Positions 7,404 to 14,481 are shown, counted from the first letter of the stretch. The stretch is 64,000 bases of DNA from an uncultured Alphaproteobacteria bacterium (GCA_902610255.1 CACLUX010000003.1:1-64000), one strand, 5' to 3'. A program made the numbers and translations. The notes: generated by a model not told the origin, from the sequence alone.

Positions 7404-10400
7404 TCAATGTGAAGAGTAGCATTTAGGATCTGAGCATGATGTTCCAGATAAAGCTGGTAAAGTTTTACACTTTGAGCAGTATTTTGCCTTACCTTCACAA
7501 TAAGGAGATAAATTACATACCCAAGCATAGCCATTTACTCTATTAGGATGCTTTAACCAAAGCTTGCCATCAATGCATTCAGGGCAGTTCAAAAAACTAC
7601 TATTTACAGAAGGGGTATCAAAATAAACATCCATATACTCACTATTTTTAAGTTCATGAATAAACTCTGATTGATTATTACTGCTTGTACAGAGTAAAAG
7701 TTTTTCTTTGGCTCTAGTCATTGCTACATATAAAACCCTTCTTTCTTCTGCATTTAAAAAATCATCTTCTCCCTTTAAGACAATATTCATAATTGGATCT
7801 GTTTCGATATAACCTGGAAAGCCCCACTTAGAAGCAACTAAGCCAACAACTGCAACTGCATCTGCCCCTAACCCTTTGGACTTATGTATTGTCATAAATT
7901 TGACATCTAAGTTTGGAAAATTTTTAATTGCATCAGTATGGTCATCTGTAATTTTATCAATTACATGATTATATCTTCCCAAAACTAAAACTTCCCATTT
8001 TTTGTTCTTTGGTCGATGAGAATTAATCTTTGTAAGTATTTCATTTAAATCAAGTTCTTCGCCTAACTCTGGTGAATAAATTTCAACAGCTTTATCAATA
8101 GGATTTTGTCTTGCCTCTATATTTTTATTTAATTGGCTAGGATTTTTTTGAATAAATATAGAAGAGGTATTGAGAATGGGGTATGTAAATCTAAAACTCT
8201 TGTCTAAATCTATTCTTGAGGCTTTACCAAAATGATCTTCGAAATTTAATGTCATCATAATATCACTACCACTAAAACCATAAATGGACTGCCAATCATC
8301 GCCCACGCACATAATCCTACAATCATCTTGGGAGTCTATAATCGACTTAATTAATCTAAAACGTCCCCTTGCTATATCTTGATATTCGTCAACAATAACT
8401 CTTTTAAACTTAAGTTTTTTGTCACCTTTTCTAATAATATCAGTAGCCATAACTATTAAATCAGCAAAATCTTTTTCTTGCATTTCCTCTAAATAGTTTT
8501 CGTATCGTTCAAAAACTTCATAAAAAAGTTTTAAAAAACTTTGATAACGATCTCTTTCAGAGTTAGTTTTTAAAGAATTAAGATAAATTTCAGTCTCTTC
8601 TTTGGTGTATTGGGCCTCTTTGTAAACTGATAAAAATGACTTAAGTAATGAAACGAGTCTTTTATTGATATCTCTCATACCCATAATTTTTTCTTTAATC
8701 TCAGGATTATTGGGGTTTATGGTGACCCCATTATTTCTTAGTCTATTTTCAAGATTTGTTAGGATTGATCCTTCTTGTCTTTCATAAGAATATGTTTCAA
8801 TTAATTTAGTTCCATTTACTCTATGTAAATTTCTTTTCCATTCAATACTCTCATTGTAATTTTGACTATTGATACCTGGTGCTGTTGATCCATCTCGACT
8901 TATCCCGAAGTGTTCTAAGTAAATACCCTTTTCAACTATATAAAAATCTGGTCTGTATTGATTTCTTTTTAGATTACCTGTTTTAATTTCATAAGGCTTT
9001 TCATAAACATAATCTATACCATTTAATGCCAACCAATCTGCGATTAATAACTCTTCAAAAGATTTAACCTTTTCACCCATTAAAGTTTCAGGTTCTACTT
9101 TTCTAAGATATTTAAAGTAATCAGCTTTAGAATTGAAATCCTCTAAATATTTAACTGGATATCTGTGAAATGAAATAAAGTTTAAAACTAGGGAACTATA
9201 TTCAGGATCTTCTGAAATTTCATTAAGCAATTTAGCAATTAAAGCATGAAATACTTTTTCATGTTTTGCAGAGTCTGAAATTTTTATTTTAACACCTTCA
9301 ATTTCTTGAACTATCTTAAGTCCTAAGGCATGAAAAGTACTTATTTGAACATCCACCTTTAATAATTCTGATAGTCTATCTCTCATTTCTTGGGCAGCAT
9401 CTCTGCCATATGCAAGAGCCAAGACTTCATCTTCATTAACAATTTTTCTTTTTAATAAATAGGCGATCTTACCCATTACAGTTGATGTTTTTCCAGTACC
9501 CGCACCAGCTACAATTAAAGAAGAGTCATTATCATTGATTATAGCTTCGCGTTGATTTTCAGTAAGAGGATTTTCCTCTAGGTTATCAAATAAAGGTTTA
9601 AATAAATCTTTTTCCATCTGAATAAATAAGAAATTTTTTTCATTTATTCTTGAGGGGAAATTATCAAAAATATCAATAAACTCTTTTTCTAAAGGTGATA
9701 AAGAGTAAAGGTCATTCTCAGATTGCTTAATAAGATTTTGAATATCTGAAAATTCATTTATCCAATTGTCAATTTTTTTTTGGTTAATATAGAAATCAGC
9801 ATTTTGTAGTCTTTGATACTCTTGAAGAGCATAGATAATTTTAGATTGGTTTACTATTAATTGTATCTTGTTTTCAAAATACTCTAATTGAGATGATGTT
9901 AATTTTTCTAAACTGATTTGACTCACCCCGTCACTTATTTCTAAATCATTAAAGAAAAAACCTTTTTTAGATTTTATGGAATTAATATTCCTAAAAGGCA
10001 TTGATTTAATTCTATTTTTGAATTTCCAAGTAATATCTAAACTGTTACTTGAAAAGTAATAATCATTAGCGCCGAAGATTTTAAGCAGAAAAGAAGCTTT
10101 AACATTTATTTCATTTTCTATTTCATTAGAAAAATCATAGTTAGAAAAATTTTGATATTTCTCTTTTATAAGATCATCATAATCGATACTTAAATTTTTA
10201 TCTGATTTTTTCTTAATATTCTTTTTTTCAGATGTTATGGGTTCTTTTACTTTTTCAATAAATTCTTTTACATGTTTATCAACATTTTTAATTCTATCCT
10301 TGTCATCAACAACCTGCTTTATTGTTCCTGATAATATCTCATTAGCCCTATCAAGTGTTGGTTTAAGTTTTTTAAAACTTTTTTTTCTATAAGAGATTTC

Positions 10401-10538
10401 TTCTATTAGTAATTTAAGTTCCTCTTTGTTTGTTTTGATTTTTTTAAATTTATCTATTATTTCATTGGCCTTTAAATTTATAAAAGGTCTGTTCATAGGG
10501 ATAACTTTACATTTTTTAAAAGTTTTAAAAAACCTCAT
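7404..10538 (-). CDS. HelD-type superfamily I DNA helicase with N-terminal extension and C-terminal zinc ribbons
   Basis: A 1044-residue protein, much longer than E. coli HelD (about 680). Residues 1-300 are a charged, partly coiled-coil region plus a beta-rich part. The helicase core has a Q-motif-like PLTENQREAI near 325, Walker A AGAGTGKT near 344-351, Walker B VDEYQDIARG, motif III VGDDWQSIYGFSGSD and motif VI RRVLYVAMTRAKEK. An insertion with YRPDFYI and YLEHFGI is typical of the HelD/nuclease-linked branch. The C-terminus has several CxxC pairs. The possible start at 10496 (MNRPFINL) is more conservative, because the first ATG sits inside the X1 right repeat pair. The role is presumably DNA repair, element maintenance or defence; only the helicase class is certain. 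Confidence 0.85.
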   Translation of the reverse strand: MRFFKTFKKCKVIPMNRPFINLKANEIIDKFKKIKTNKEELKLLIEEISYRKKSFKKLKPTLDRANEILSGTIKQVVDDKDRIKNVDKHVKEFIEKVKEPITSEKKNIKKKSDKNLSIDYDDLIKEKYQNFSNYDFSNEIENEINVKASFLLKIFGANDYYFSSNSLDITWKFKNRIKSMPFRNINSIKSKKGFFFNDLEISDGVSQISLEKLTSSQLEYFENKIQLIVNQSKIIYALQEYQRLQNADFYINQKKIDNWINEFSDIQNLIKQSENDLYSLSPLEKEFIDIFDNFPSRINEKNFLFIQMEKDLFKPLFDNLEENPLTENQREAIINDNDSSLIVAGAGTGKTSTVMGKIAYLLKRKIVNEDEVLALAYGRDAAQEMRDRLSELLKVDVQISTFHALGLKIVQEIEGVKIKISDSAKHEKVFHALIAKLLNEISEDPEYSSLVLNFISFHRYPVKYLEDFNSKADYFKYLRKVEPETLMGEKVKSFEELLIADWLALNGIDYVYEKPYEIKTGNLKRNQYRPDFYIVEKGIYLEHFGISRDGSTAPGINSQNYNESIEWKRNLHRVNGTKLIETYSYERQEGSILTNLENRLRNNGVTINPNNPEIKEKIMGMRDINKRLVSLLKSFLSVYKEAQYTKEETEIYLNSLKTNSERDRYQSFLKLFYEVFERYENYLEEMQEKDFADLIVMATDIIRKGDKKLKFKRVIVDEYQDIARGRFRLIKSIIDSQDDCRIMCVGDDWQSIYGFSGSDIMMTLNFEDHFGKASRIDLDKSFRFTYPILNTSSIFIQKNPSQLNKNIEARQNPIDKAVEIYSPELGEELDLNEILTKINSHRPKNKKWEVLVLGRYNHVIDKITDDHTDAIKNFPNLDVKFMTIHKSKGLGADAVAVVGLVASKWGFPGYIETDPIMNIVLKGEDDFLNAEERRVLYVAMTRAKEKLLLCTSSNNQSEFIHELKNSEYMDVYFDTPSVNSSFLNCPECIDGKLWLKHPNRVNGYAWVCNLSPYCEGKAKYCSKCKTLPALSGTSCSDPKCYSSH

Positions 10539-10550
10539 AAAAGTGCATAA
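10534..10550. repeat. Tandem pair (CTCATAA / TGCATAA), period 10 (X1 right end)
   Basis: A degenerate first unit CTCATAA (10534-10540) and a perfect TGCATAA (10544-10550) lie 10 bp apart and are followed by a T run. From here to the tRNA half, the sequence is nearly identical to 14475-14590. The annotated helicase start codon falls within the first unit. Confidence 0.6.
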
Positions 10551-10564
10551 TTTTTTTAAAAAAA

Positions 10565-10611
10565 ATTGTAAGTTGTTAAAAAGCTATATAAATATATTGA
10601 TTTTTAATTAG
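10565..10611 (+). promoter_or_regulatory. tRNA promoter module, copy 2
   Basis: A 47-bp block directly upstream of tRNA half copy 2. It matches the blocks at 13024-13070 and 14507-14553, with base changes near its end (TTGATTTTT and a final G). TTGTAA followed after 17 bases by TAAATA is a weak sigma-70-like pair. The intact tRNA at 14554 has this same module, so it is presumably a working promoter carried by the islands. Confidence 0.55.
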
Positions 10612-10643
10612 GCCGCCGTAGCTCAGTGGTAGAGCACACCCTT
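10612..10643 (+). pseudogene. tRNA-Thr 5' half, copy 2, with inverted loop heptamer
   Basis: Thirty-two bases match the intact tRNA from G1 through CACCCTT. The loop then reads TTACCAA (10642-10648), the reverse complement of the normal TTGGTAA, followed by AAATGGTAC. This is the only 5' copy with the flipped loop. Joining it to the reverse complement of the segment ending at 12155 gives a perfect tRNA-Thr, which points to an inversion here. Confidence 0.8.
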
Positions 10644-10742
10644 ACCAAAAATGGTACTTCTGTCAACAATGCGAAATATCAAACACTTATTAGCATTTTG
10701 GATCAACGAATTGCCAACTATGTCAATAAAATGCAAGAATAA
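10644..10742 (+). pseudogene. Possible C-terminal coding remnant next to the att junction
   Basis: A frame of 32 codons with no start of its own runs from the tRNA break to TAA at 10740-10742. The peptide (…AKYQTLISILDQRIANYVNK…) has balanced, protein-like composition, unlike the poly-Lys/Phe/Asn noise expected from AT-rich noncoding DNA. It may be the tail of a gene cut by recombination. The family is not recognised, and chance is possible at this length. Confidence 0.3.
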
Positions 10743-10769
10743 ATCGAGTATTTTTCGAGTAGTTGGCAG
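10711..10769. repeat. Inverted repeat flanking the X2 end pair
   Basis: TGCCAACTA near 10712-10720 and its exact complement TAGTTGGCA near 10760-10768 bracket about 40 bases that hold the TCGAGTA pair. This is a nine-base perfect inverted repeat close to the island end, and may be a recombinase or directionality-factor site. Its right arm overlaps the -35 box of the lyase promoter. Confidence 0.45.
10744..10761. repeat. Tandem pair TCGAGTA x2, period 11 (X2 end)
   Basis: TCGAGTA at 10744-10750 and 10755-10761 are separated by TTTT. The word differs from those of the other islands, but the layout is the same: two copies about one helical turn apart, roughly 100 bp from the tRNA junction. Confidence 0.5.
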
Positions 10770-10791
10770 TTTTCCTATAGAAAGATATAAT
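10763..10791 (+). promoter_or_regulatory. Strong sigma-70-like promoter of the X2 lyase gene
   Basis: TTGGCA (10763-10768), a 17-base spacer, then a perfect TATAAT (10786-10791). A start point about 7-10 bases on would fall at or just before the ATG at 10801, so the message is probably leaderless. Confidence 0.65.
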
Positions 10792-10800
10792 TAAATAATT

Positions 10801-12027
10801 ATGAAAATCATCTTAGCCATATTGTTATTAATCCCTAGTTTTAGTTGGGGTGAAGCCTATAAAATAACCAATCCAGGAGTAATATTTATTAGTCAAGACC
10901 AATTAAAGTTAAATATTCAAAAGTCAGGCAGTTCATATGATGCGTGTAAAAATGAAAAGAATACTTTACTTGAGTTTATCGATCTAAAAGTTTTTAAGGA
11001 TAAAAGAGGGGCAGAAATGGGAGATGTAATCAGATTGAAATTAAATCCATTATTAAGTAAATACTGCAGTTATCTTATTTCAGAAATTAATCAAGAAAAT
11101 GAAAAGATGTTATCAATAAAAAAAGAATTTATAGAATTTTATATCAGACTTGCAAATAGTGGTTTTTTATTAGGTTGGCACAAAGATAACAATGATTCTG
11201 ATCATGCCTATGCTACTAGCATCTCGGTTGTACCTGTAATATTTATTTATTCACAAATGAAAAAATATTTTTCAAAAGATGAACAAAAGTTGATCGAAAA
11301 AATGTTTTCAGATTTAATAAGAAAAAATGATTATATCCTAAACACTTCATCAGTTGGTGAAAATTCTAGTTATGCCAACCATGGATTTTATACCAATAAT
11401 GTAAAGTTATTGTGGTCAATAGTTGTTGACGATGACAAAATGTATAATTCTTCAGTTACATATTTTCTTAAGCAGATGAAATTAAACAAAACAAAAAGCG
11501 GTTTATTTAAATTCGATAGCAAAAGGGGAGAGTGTGCCCTGCATTATAATTTACACGGGTTAAGTCCTGTAATGAGCACATTGTGGAATTTGAACCTCCA
11601 AGATTTAAATTTATACAATACTAAAATTAATGGAACTCACTCTATAGATGAAATAATCAATGTCATTATTGATGCTACTGAAGATCCTTCAATTGTGATA
11701 AATGAAAATAAAAGACAAGGGTATAATCAAAGTGGCCGGAAGACTTGCGCATCAGATACTGAGGTAATTAAAGTTGGAAAATTTGAAATTCGTCTACCTT
11801 ATGAGTCAACCTTATGGTTTGCTCCCTATTTCGCTCTTTCGGGTAAAGAAAAGATAAAAGAAAAATTTCAAAATTCTTTTTTATTAAGTAAATATTATTA
11901 TGATGGTCACGCAGACTCGACTTTTATAAGTTATTTTCATCCATTTATTTACCTTGACCCAAAATCAAATGGACCAATCAATTTAGATACTTATTCAAAA
12001 ATATCCCTTGATGATTTAGAATTTTAA
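10801..12027 (+). CDS. Secreted PL5-like (alginate-lyase fold) protein
   Basis: A 408-residue protein with a signal peptide (residues 1-17, LLLIPSFSWG). The rest resembles the alpha/alpha-barrel lyase family of alginate lyase A1-III. YANHGFY places Asn193-His194, and KRGECALHYNLHGL places Arg242 and Tyr249, seven residues apart as are Arg239 and Tyr246 of A1-III. All four catalytic-type residues are therefore present. It probably cleaves a uronic-acid-type polysaccharide in the periplasm or outside; the substrate is inferred by fold only. It is the only full gene of island X2. A second, divergent member of the fold with a nearly identical signal peptide is in island X4. Confidence 0.65.
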   Translation: MKIILAILLLIPSFSWGEAYKITNPGVIFISQDQLKLNIQKSGSSYDACKNEKNTLLEFIDLKVFKDKRGAEMGDVIRLKLNPLLSKYCSYLISEINQENEKMLSIKKEFIEFYIRLANSGFLLGWHKDNNDSDHAYATSISVVPVIFIYSQMKKYFSKDEQKLIEKMFSDLIRKNDYILNTSSVGENSSYANHGFYTNNVKLLWSIVVDDDKMYNSSVTYFLKQMKLNKTKSGLFKFDSKRGECALHYNLHGLSPVMSTLWNLNLQDLNLYNTKINGTHSIDEIINVIIDATEDPSIVINENKRQGYNQSGRKTCASDTEVIKVGKFEIRLPYESTLWFAPYFALSGKEKIKEKFQNSFLLSKYYYDGHADSTFISYFHPFIYLDPKSNGPINLDTYSKISLDDLEF

Positions 12028-12110
12028 TGAAAACTCTCTTATTTATTGAAGAATTGAATTTTTTTTTAATTAAATACTAGTTTTATAAATAATTATATAG
12101 CTATTTGAAA

Positions 12111-12155
12111 TGGTGCCGCCGAGAAGAATTGAACTTCCGACCCCACCCTTACCAA
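12111..12155 (-). pseudogene. tRNA-Thr 3' half, inverted copy
   Basis: On the minus strand these 45 bases equal the 3' part of the intact tRNA: loop TTGGTAA, 3' anticodon stem, variable loop, T arm, acceptor 3' strand, and A plus encoded CCA. The 5' half is missing; upstream on that strand is the island X3 end box. It is the only 3' fragment and the only fragment in inverted orientation. Confidence 0.85.
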
Positions 12156-12211
12156 TTATGTTTTAATTGGTCAATAGAGGGTAAAAACAAGTAAAGTCAG
12201 GAATTTACAAG
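12154..12211 (+). repeat. 58-bp island end box, copy 2 (X3 left end)
   Basis: Matches 6812-6869 with the same internal spacing (AATTATGTTTTA, a 7-base variable block, then a 39-base block with two mismatches). In copy 1 it abuts the tRNA 5' half, and here it abuts the inverted 3' half, so the same element end has met both sides of the anticodon loop. Here the start also forms the perfect 8-base inverted repeat ACCAATTA / TAATTGGT. Confidence 0.7.
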
Positions 12212-12230
12212 CAACTATAGGAAAGTGAAA

Positions 12231-12250
12231 ACGTATAAAAACGTATAAAT
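12231..12250. repeat. Tandem pair ACGTATAAA x2, period 10 (X3 left end)
   Basis: ACGTATAAA at 12231 and 12241, followed by a T run. The identical pair occurs at the right end of the same island (12992-13011), so the word appears specific to this element. Confidence 0.65.
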
Positions 12251-12277
12251 TTTTTTAGTATTTATTAAAGTAGTTTA

Positions 12278-12727
12278 GTGACTTTGCCAGAGATAATCAT
12301 TCTTGGAGTATTGCCTTTAACAATCATTTATTTCTTAAATAAAACTTTATTTAACTATTATGTTATCTCGATAATAGAAAAACCTTTTACAGACATAGAT
12401 GAAAAAGATGAAAAAAATAAACCAAATTTCGATTACCTAAATAGTAATATTTTCAAACTCTCCATAAATCACAGAAATGATGATTTCAATGTTTGGGAGA
12501 TTAGATACCAAGTAAAGTACGACGATTTAGGAAAAGAATATTATGTAAATTATAATTACGGACAACCACTTGTAAGAGAACAGGTGACAGGTCAATTCTA
12601 TGTGTGGATTTTTAAGAATAAAAATAAAGCTATTAAAAAATTACAAGAGGGTAATAAGCGTATATTTAAAAAGTTGATATTTAATGGTGAAAGACAATCA
12701 ATAATAGAGTCTTTAAAAAATAATTAA
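12278..12727 (+). CDS. Hypothetical protein with N-terminal membrane anchor (X3)
   Basis: A 149-residue protein from a GTG start, with one N-terminal hydrophobic helix (about residues 5-22) and a hydrophilic, probably periplasmic or cytosolic, remainder of mixed beta character (WEIRYQVKYDDLGKEYYVNY). The C-terminus is basic. No family is recognised. The following gene overlaps its stop by one base (TAATG), indicating translational coupling. It is cargo of the smallest island. Confidence 0.55.
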   Translation: MTLPEIIILGVLPLTIIYFLNKTLFNYYVISIIEKPFTDIDEKDEKNKPNFDYLNSNIFKLSINHRNDDFNVWEIRYQVKYDDLGKEYYVNYNYGQPLVREQVTGQFYVWIFKNKNKAIKKLQEGNKRIFKKLIFNGERQSIIESLKNN

Positions 12728-12963
12728 TGAAATTATTTTTATGGTTTTCAGATGGCGTACAAGGTGTTGAGTGGGTATTTTTAATAATTATAGTTTTGGG
12801 CTCATTTATAGTATTAACTGGCTTAATAGGCCTTCTTCAATTTCTTTATAAATTATATAAAGAAGGATCAAAGGTTACCGCATTAGTTTTTGTTATTCTT
12901 ATATTGTCTGTTGGATTTTTTACATTTAATTCATATTCGATGAGTTTTTATCAACACTTCTAA
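12727..12963 (+). CDS. Small two-helix membrane protein (X3)
   Basis: A 78-residue protein with two long hydrophobic segments (about residues 17-41 and 52-69) joined by a basic turn (YKLYKEGSK). It is coupled to the upstream gene through a TAATG overlap. The pair of an anchored protein plus a small membrane partner is the whole cargo of island X3. No family is recognised. Confidence 0.5.
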   Translation: MKLFLWFSDGVQGVEWVFLIIIVLGSFIVLTGLIGLLQFLYKLYKEGSKVTALVFVILILSVGFFTFNSYSMSFYQHF

Positions 12964-12991
12964 ATAAAATAATAAAAATTATTTTCAAAAA

Positions 12992-13011
12992 ACGTATAAA
13001 AACGTATAAAA
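12992..13011. repeat. Tandem pair ACGTATAAA x2, period 10 (X3 right end)
   Basis: ACGTATAAAA at 12992 and again at 13002, followed by ATTTCTTCTT and the tRNA promoter module. It repeats, in the same orientation, the pair at the left end of X3. Confidence 0.65.
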
Positions 13012-13023
13012 ATTTCTTCTTAA

Positions 13024-13070
13024 ATTGTAAGTTGTTAAAAAGCCATATAAATATATTGTTTTTTAATTAT
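13024..13070 (+). promoter_or_regulatory. tRNA promoter module, copy 3
   Basis: A 47-bp block matching the one before the intact tRNA at all but about one base (AGCCATATA against AGCTATATA). It lies directly upstream of tRNA half copy 3 and could still drive transcription of a truncated tRNA. Confidence 0.55.
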
Positions 13071-13107
13071 GCCGCCGTAGCTCAGTGGTAGAGCACACCC
13101 TTGGTAA
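13071..13107 (+). pseudogene. tRNA-Thr(GGT) 5' half, copy 3
   Basis: Thirty-seven bases are identical to the 5' part of the intact tRNA, through the whole loop TTGGTAA. The sequence then continues into CAATGTGTTACACC. The last bases and what follows form an inverted repeat, GTAACA-ATG-TGTTAC. It marks the junction between islands X3 and X4. Confidence 0.85.
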
Positions 13108-13146
13108 CAATGTGTTACACCCCATAAATAATAATTCTGAAAGCCA

Positions 13147-13164
13147 TTGTGTAAAATTGTGTAA
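13147..13164. repeat. Tandem pair TTGTGTAA x2, period 10 (X4 left end)
   Basis: TTGTGTAA at 13147-13154 and 13157-13164, followed by a T run. The layout is the same as the other island ends; only the word differs. Confidence 0.55.
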
Positions 13165-13248
13165 TCTTTTTTTGTAACTTGTTGGGAAGTATTGTTACTT
13201 TTCAATATAGAAAGTATCAAAATTTTATTAATTATATAAAGTCTATTT

Positions 13249-14481
13249 ATGAAAAGACTTCTATTTTTATTATTCTTAATCCCTAGCTTGAGTTGGGGAT
13301 TGACATTTAAAGATGGAGTTCAAGTTGATGACAAACCTACTAATAATAAACAATTAAGTAAGTCACCATTTATTCCAGACGTTATTCTAAATGAGTTCAA
13401 TAAGCTACCAGCTGATCATAAAACTAAGTATTGTGGCTTTGAAAATTACAGTCCTAAAAAAAATATTATCAATAAAGATCTAGCAAAAAAAATACTTGGT
13501 TATAATTCAAGAATGGATAATTGGAGAAAGGTTGAGGGAGCTTATAGTCGAGATGTTTTTAAAGAATATGCTGATGCGGTAACTTACGCAAGTGTCTCTG
13601 AAAATGATGATTTAAAAGAGTTTCTTTTTGATAAACTTTTCTTTTGGGCCAAAAGTAAGGCCCTTGCCGAGACTAAACAGTGTTATACTAATTCAAATAA
13701 AAATTCTATTTTAAAGGATTGTGAAGGTGAATGGAGCGATCCAAATGGTCAAGACTTAGCTCCAATTAAAGACGCAACCGTAACTCTAGAAATAGTTATG
13801 GGCTTAAACTATATATACAACCTTAATTTTTCAGAATACAAAACAGAAGATCCAAGACATAAAACTATTAATGAATGGTTCAGGCCTTTTTATAAAAGAA
13901 TTAAACCGGCTAAAGATTTCTACATGGGAAATTCAGCTGGCTGGTATTTTCCAAATATAGCCCTGATGCATAATAATAAGGAGAACTATACTAAATTAGT
14001 TAAAGATCTTATTGCTGGAGCCAATGAATGGATATTTGATGATGGGAGCATTAAAGATAGAACCACACGTGGAAATAGAGCTCTATGGTATCATCATACG
14101 GGATTAGGAGAAGCCTTTGTAATTTTAGAAATGGCTCACGCGGCAAATATAAAATTACCAAAAAATTATGAAAAAAACTTACTGAAAGCTGCTGAATTAT
14201 TTCAAGATTCTTTTTTAGATAATTCAATAATAGAACCGTGGGCAAGAAAAGGTCATAACTCACAAGCTAGTAATGGTATTCAACAATTTAATAGAAATTT
14301 AGACTCTGTAAGTTTTAATGGTCCTTGGTTTCATATAATACAATACAGATACCCATCTCATAGAACATCAAAATTCTTAAAATCCGAAATGACTCCTAAA
14401 GCGAGATCTTTGAAGAGCGACGAAGTAATAGGTATTGGGGCTGGTTGTATTTACAATGCCTTAGCGAATAAAACTGCATAA
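13249..14481 (+). CDS. Secreted PL5-like (alginate-lyase fold) protein, divergent
   Basis: A 410-residue protein with signal peptide LLFLLFLIPSLSWG (residues 4-17), close to that of the X2 lyase. The helical barrel is recognisable from DRTTRGNRALWYHHTGL: Arg274 and Tyr281 have the seven-residue spacing of the PL5 catalytic Arg and Tyr. The upstream Asn-His motif is represented by GNSAGW (Asn228-Ser229), so the usual His neighbour seems replaced. The enzyme may have another substrate or mechanism. A TATAAA (13235-13240) just before the ATG suggests a very short leader. The stop codon lies in the island's right repeat pair. Confidence 0.6.
   Translation: MKRLLFLLFLIPSLSWGLTFKDGVQVDDKPTNNKQLSKSPFIPDVILNEFNKLPADHKTKYCGFENYSPKKNIINKDLAKKILGYNSRMDNWRKVEGAYSRDVFKEYADAVTYASVSENDDLKEFLFDKLFFWAKSKALAETKQCYTNSNKNSILKDCEGEWSDPNGQDLAPIKDATVTLEIVMGLNYIYNLNFSEYKTEDPRHKTINEWFRPFYKRIKPAKDFYMGNSAGWYFPNIALMHNNKENYTKLVKDLIAGANEWIFDDGSIKDRTTRGNRALWYHHTGLGEAFVILEMAHAANIKLPKNYEKNLLKAAELFQDSFLDNSIIEPWARKGHNSQASNGIQQFNRNLDSVSFNGPWFHIIQYRYPSHRTSKFLKSEMTPKARSLKSDEVIGIGAGCIYNALANKTA

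Larger units (their letters stand above)
6814..10643. mobile_element. Island X1 (integrase-less element; HelD helicase cargo)
   Basis: This segment lies between tRNA-Thr 5'-half copies 1 and 2. It holds a 58-bp end box shared with island X3, a TGCATAA repeat pair near the left end, two minus-strand genes, a similar pair near the right end, and a promoter module plus a new tRNA 5' half. No integrase, replication or packaging gene is present. The bounds are inferred from the tRNA breakpoints and repeats; mobility is inferred, not shown. Confidence 0.6.
10649..12110. mobile_element. Island X2 (inverted; secreted PL5-like lyase cargo)
   Basis: This segment lies between the flipped loop of copy 2 and the inverted tRNA 3' half at 12111. 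In its presumed original orientation it would follow an intact tRNA, making it an element that brings the 3' half, unlike X1, X3 and X4. It has a TCGAGTA pair at one end, one plus-strand gene, a 32-codon coding remnant, and no integrase. Confidence 0.55.
12156..13107. mobile_element. Island X3 (two small membrane-protein genes)
   Basis: A compact segment of about 0.95 kb. It contains the 58-bp end box, an ACGTATAAA pair, two overlapping small genes, a second ACGTATAAA pair, the 47-bp promoter module and a tRNA 5' half. The matching repeat pairs at both ends make it the clearest single unit in the array. No integrase is present. Confidence 0.6.

Noticed and set aside
7379..7534. N-terminal extension of the small zinc/TM protein
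   Set aside because: It would overlap the helicase C-terminus by 131 bases in another frame, and the extra residues look like translated antisense-like noise; MALITDCRVCG is a natural start.
12040..12080. A degenerate extra tRNA fragment (GAAGAATTGAA similar to the T-arm complement)
   Set aside because: Only about a dozen A/T-rich bases agree and no neighbouring tRNA part is present, so chance is sufficient.
13035..13220. Minus-strand 61-residue frame across tRNA half copy 3
   Set aside because: It runs through the tRNA fragment and repeat pair, so it is a by-product of structured noncoding sequence.
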